A stretch of 5,153 nucleotides of DNA from Chitinophagales bacterium (GTDB taxonomy: Bacteria > Bacteroidota > Bacteroidia > Chitinophagales > JAHDHT01), in NCBI GenBank assembly GCA_020631175.1, contig JAHDHT010000248.1, positions 1 through 5,153 on the forward strand. Reading direction: 5' to 3'. Under the pieces are notes generated by a model, which was not told the DNA's origin, searched no databases, and worked only from the letters and a program-made list of their open reading frames with translations. Positions 4,360 to 5,153 of the stretch are shown here, piece by piece. The stretch's first letter is position 1, and each line of letters begins with the position of its first letter. A program made the translations under genes and the position numbers.

Positions 4360-5153
4360 TCATTTCGGATTAATACGTTTCACTATAAAGTGATACAACC
4401 AAGGCATCCATTTGCGAATATAAAACAAGCCTAGTTCAAAACGACCAACCAATATATCCTTCCTTCCCTTTTCCATCGCTCTTACAATCTTAGCTGCACA
4501 TTTATCTACCGGCATTCCCTTTTGCTGACCTGGATCCATTTCTCCATAAGCCGTGCCGTCTTTTAATAAAGCGGACTTTGAAATATCCGTTTTTATCCTT
4601 CCCGGACTCGCAATTAAAACCTGAATTCCTTCAGGAGCTAACTCCGGTCTGATCGTTTCAAAATAACCTTGTAAAGCATGCTTGGAGGCACTGTAACTGC
4701 TTCTTAACGGAAAACCAAGCTTTCCTGCTAAAGAACTAATCACCGTTAAATGACCACTTTGCTGTCGTCGCATTTGGGCAACAACAACATTCGTTAAAGC
4801 GATAGTCCCAAAAAAATTGACTTCCATTATTTTTCGACTTACCGTTAGATCCGTTTCATAGCTTAAACCACGTTGACTAATGCCACCGTTGTTTACCAGA
4901 TAATCGATACCACCGAATTGATTCTTAACCGCTTCAGCTTTAGGTATAAACTCATGAATTTTAGTTAAATCAAGGGTCAACACCATAGTTTGCGCTCCTT
5001 TTTGGGCACATTCGCCGGCTACCTTATTAAGTGCTTCTTCATTTCTACCGGATAAAACTACGTTTGCTTTCTTTTCAGAACAAGCCAGAGCGATCGCTGC
5101 ACCAATTCCTGATCCTGCACCCGTTATCCATACCGTCTTCCCCGTCAATTTAC
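4360..5153 (-). CDS. Short-chain dehydrogenase/reductase (SDR), DHRS7-like; 5' end probably cut by the window edge
   Basis: A classical SDR oxidoreductase acting on an alcohol or carbonyl substrate with NAD(P)(H). Counting from the TTG at 5148 as residue 1: the cofactor motif T-G-A-G-S-G-I-G is at 9-16, an Arg after the second strand (S-G-R, R35) favours NADP(H), D60 is the adenine-contact Asp, N-N-G-G is at 86-89 (usually N-N-A-G), and the catalytic tetrad is N111, S139, Y152 and K156 (Y-S-A-S-K). S-P-G is at 181-183. The C-terminal part with K-W-M-P-W-L-Y-H-F-I-V-K-R resembles DHRS7-type members and may touch the membrane. The substrate cannot be told from sequence. The frame is open through the last base (Lys and another codon precede the TTG), and family members usually have a few residues before this point. 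The true start is therefore probably outside the window. Confidence 0.9.
   Translation of the reverse strand, partial: KLTGKTVWITGAGSGIGAAIALACSEKKANVVLSGRNEEALNKVAGECAQKGAQTMVLTLDLTKIHEFIPKAEAVKNQFGGIDYLVNNGGISQRGLSYETDLTVSRKIMEVNFFGTIALTNVVVAQMRRQQSGHLTVISSLAGKLGFPLRSSYSASKHALQGYFETIRPELAPEGIQVLIASPGRIKTDISKSALLKDGTAYGEMDPGQQKGMPVDKCAAKIVRAMEKGRKDILVGRFELGLFYIRKWMPWLYHFIVKRINPK

Overview
The window looks like chromosomal DNA of a Bacteroidota member, probably in or near Sphingobacteriia. The reasons are its A+T-rich base composition, weak or absent Shine-Dalgarno sequences, promoter-like elements of the Bacteroidota type (TTG about 20 nt before TAnnTTTG), and the protein families present. 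The lineage is inferred from these traits, not from a marker gene.

Left part (1-2293, all minus strand): a DUF429 RNase H-fold protein, an SRPBCC-fold protein, a MerR-family regulator with a cobalamin-binding photosensor domain of CarH/LitR type, and the first five codons of a further gene that runs off the left edge. This set resembles the light-controlled carotenoid loci of Bacteroidota, in which such a regulator often lies next to an ECF sigma factor and crt genes. The clearest signal in the window is here. A bipartite inverted repeat, TGTTTAA-N16-TTAAACA, occurs three times with exactly the same spacer. One copy lies just upstream of the MerR gene. Two lie in tandem over the promoter of the gene leaving the window. 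I read these as operators of the cobalamin-dependent regulator: autoregulation plus repression in the dark of the downstream gene.

Middle part (2294-4154): a plus-strand lipoprotein gene divergent from the DUF429 gene, then a minus-strand gene for a secreted, extremely Lys/Arg/Gln-rich low-complexity protein, then a divergent plus-strand gene for a small secreted protein. None of the three belongs to a family I recognise. All three are predicted to leave the cytoplasm.

Right part (4155-5153): a gene-free stretch of about 200 bp with local GC-rich patches and short inverted repeats between convergent genes, then a classical short-chain dehydrogenase/reductase (SDR) of DHRS7-like type on the minus strand. 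Its first codons probably lie beyond the right edge.

Apart from the regulator and its repeats, the genes look like ordinary chromosomal genes. I see no mobile element, CRISPR array, tRNA or rRNA.
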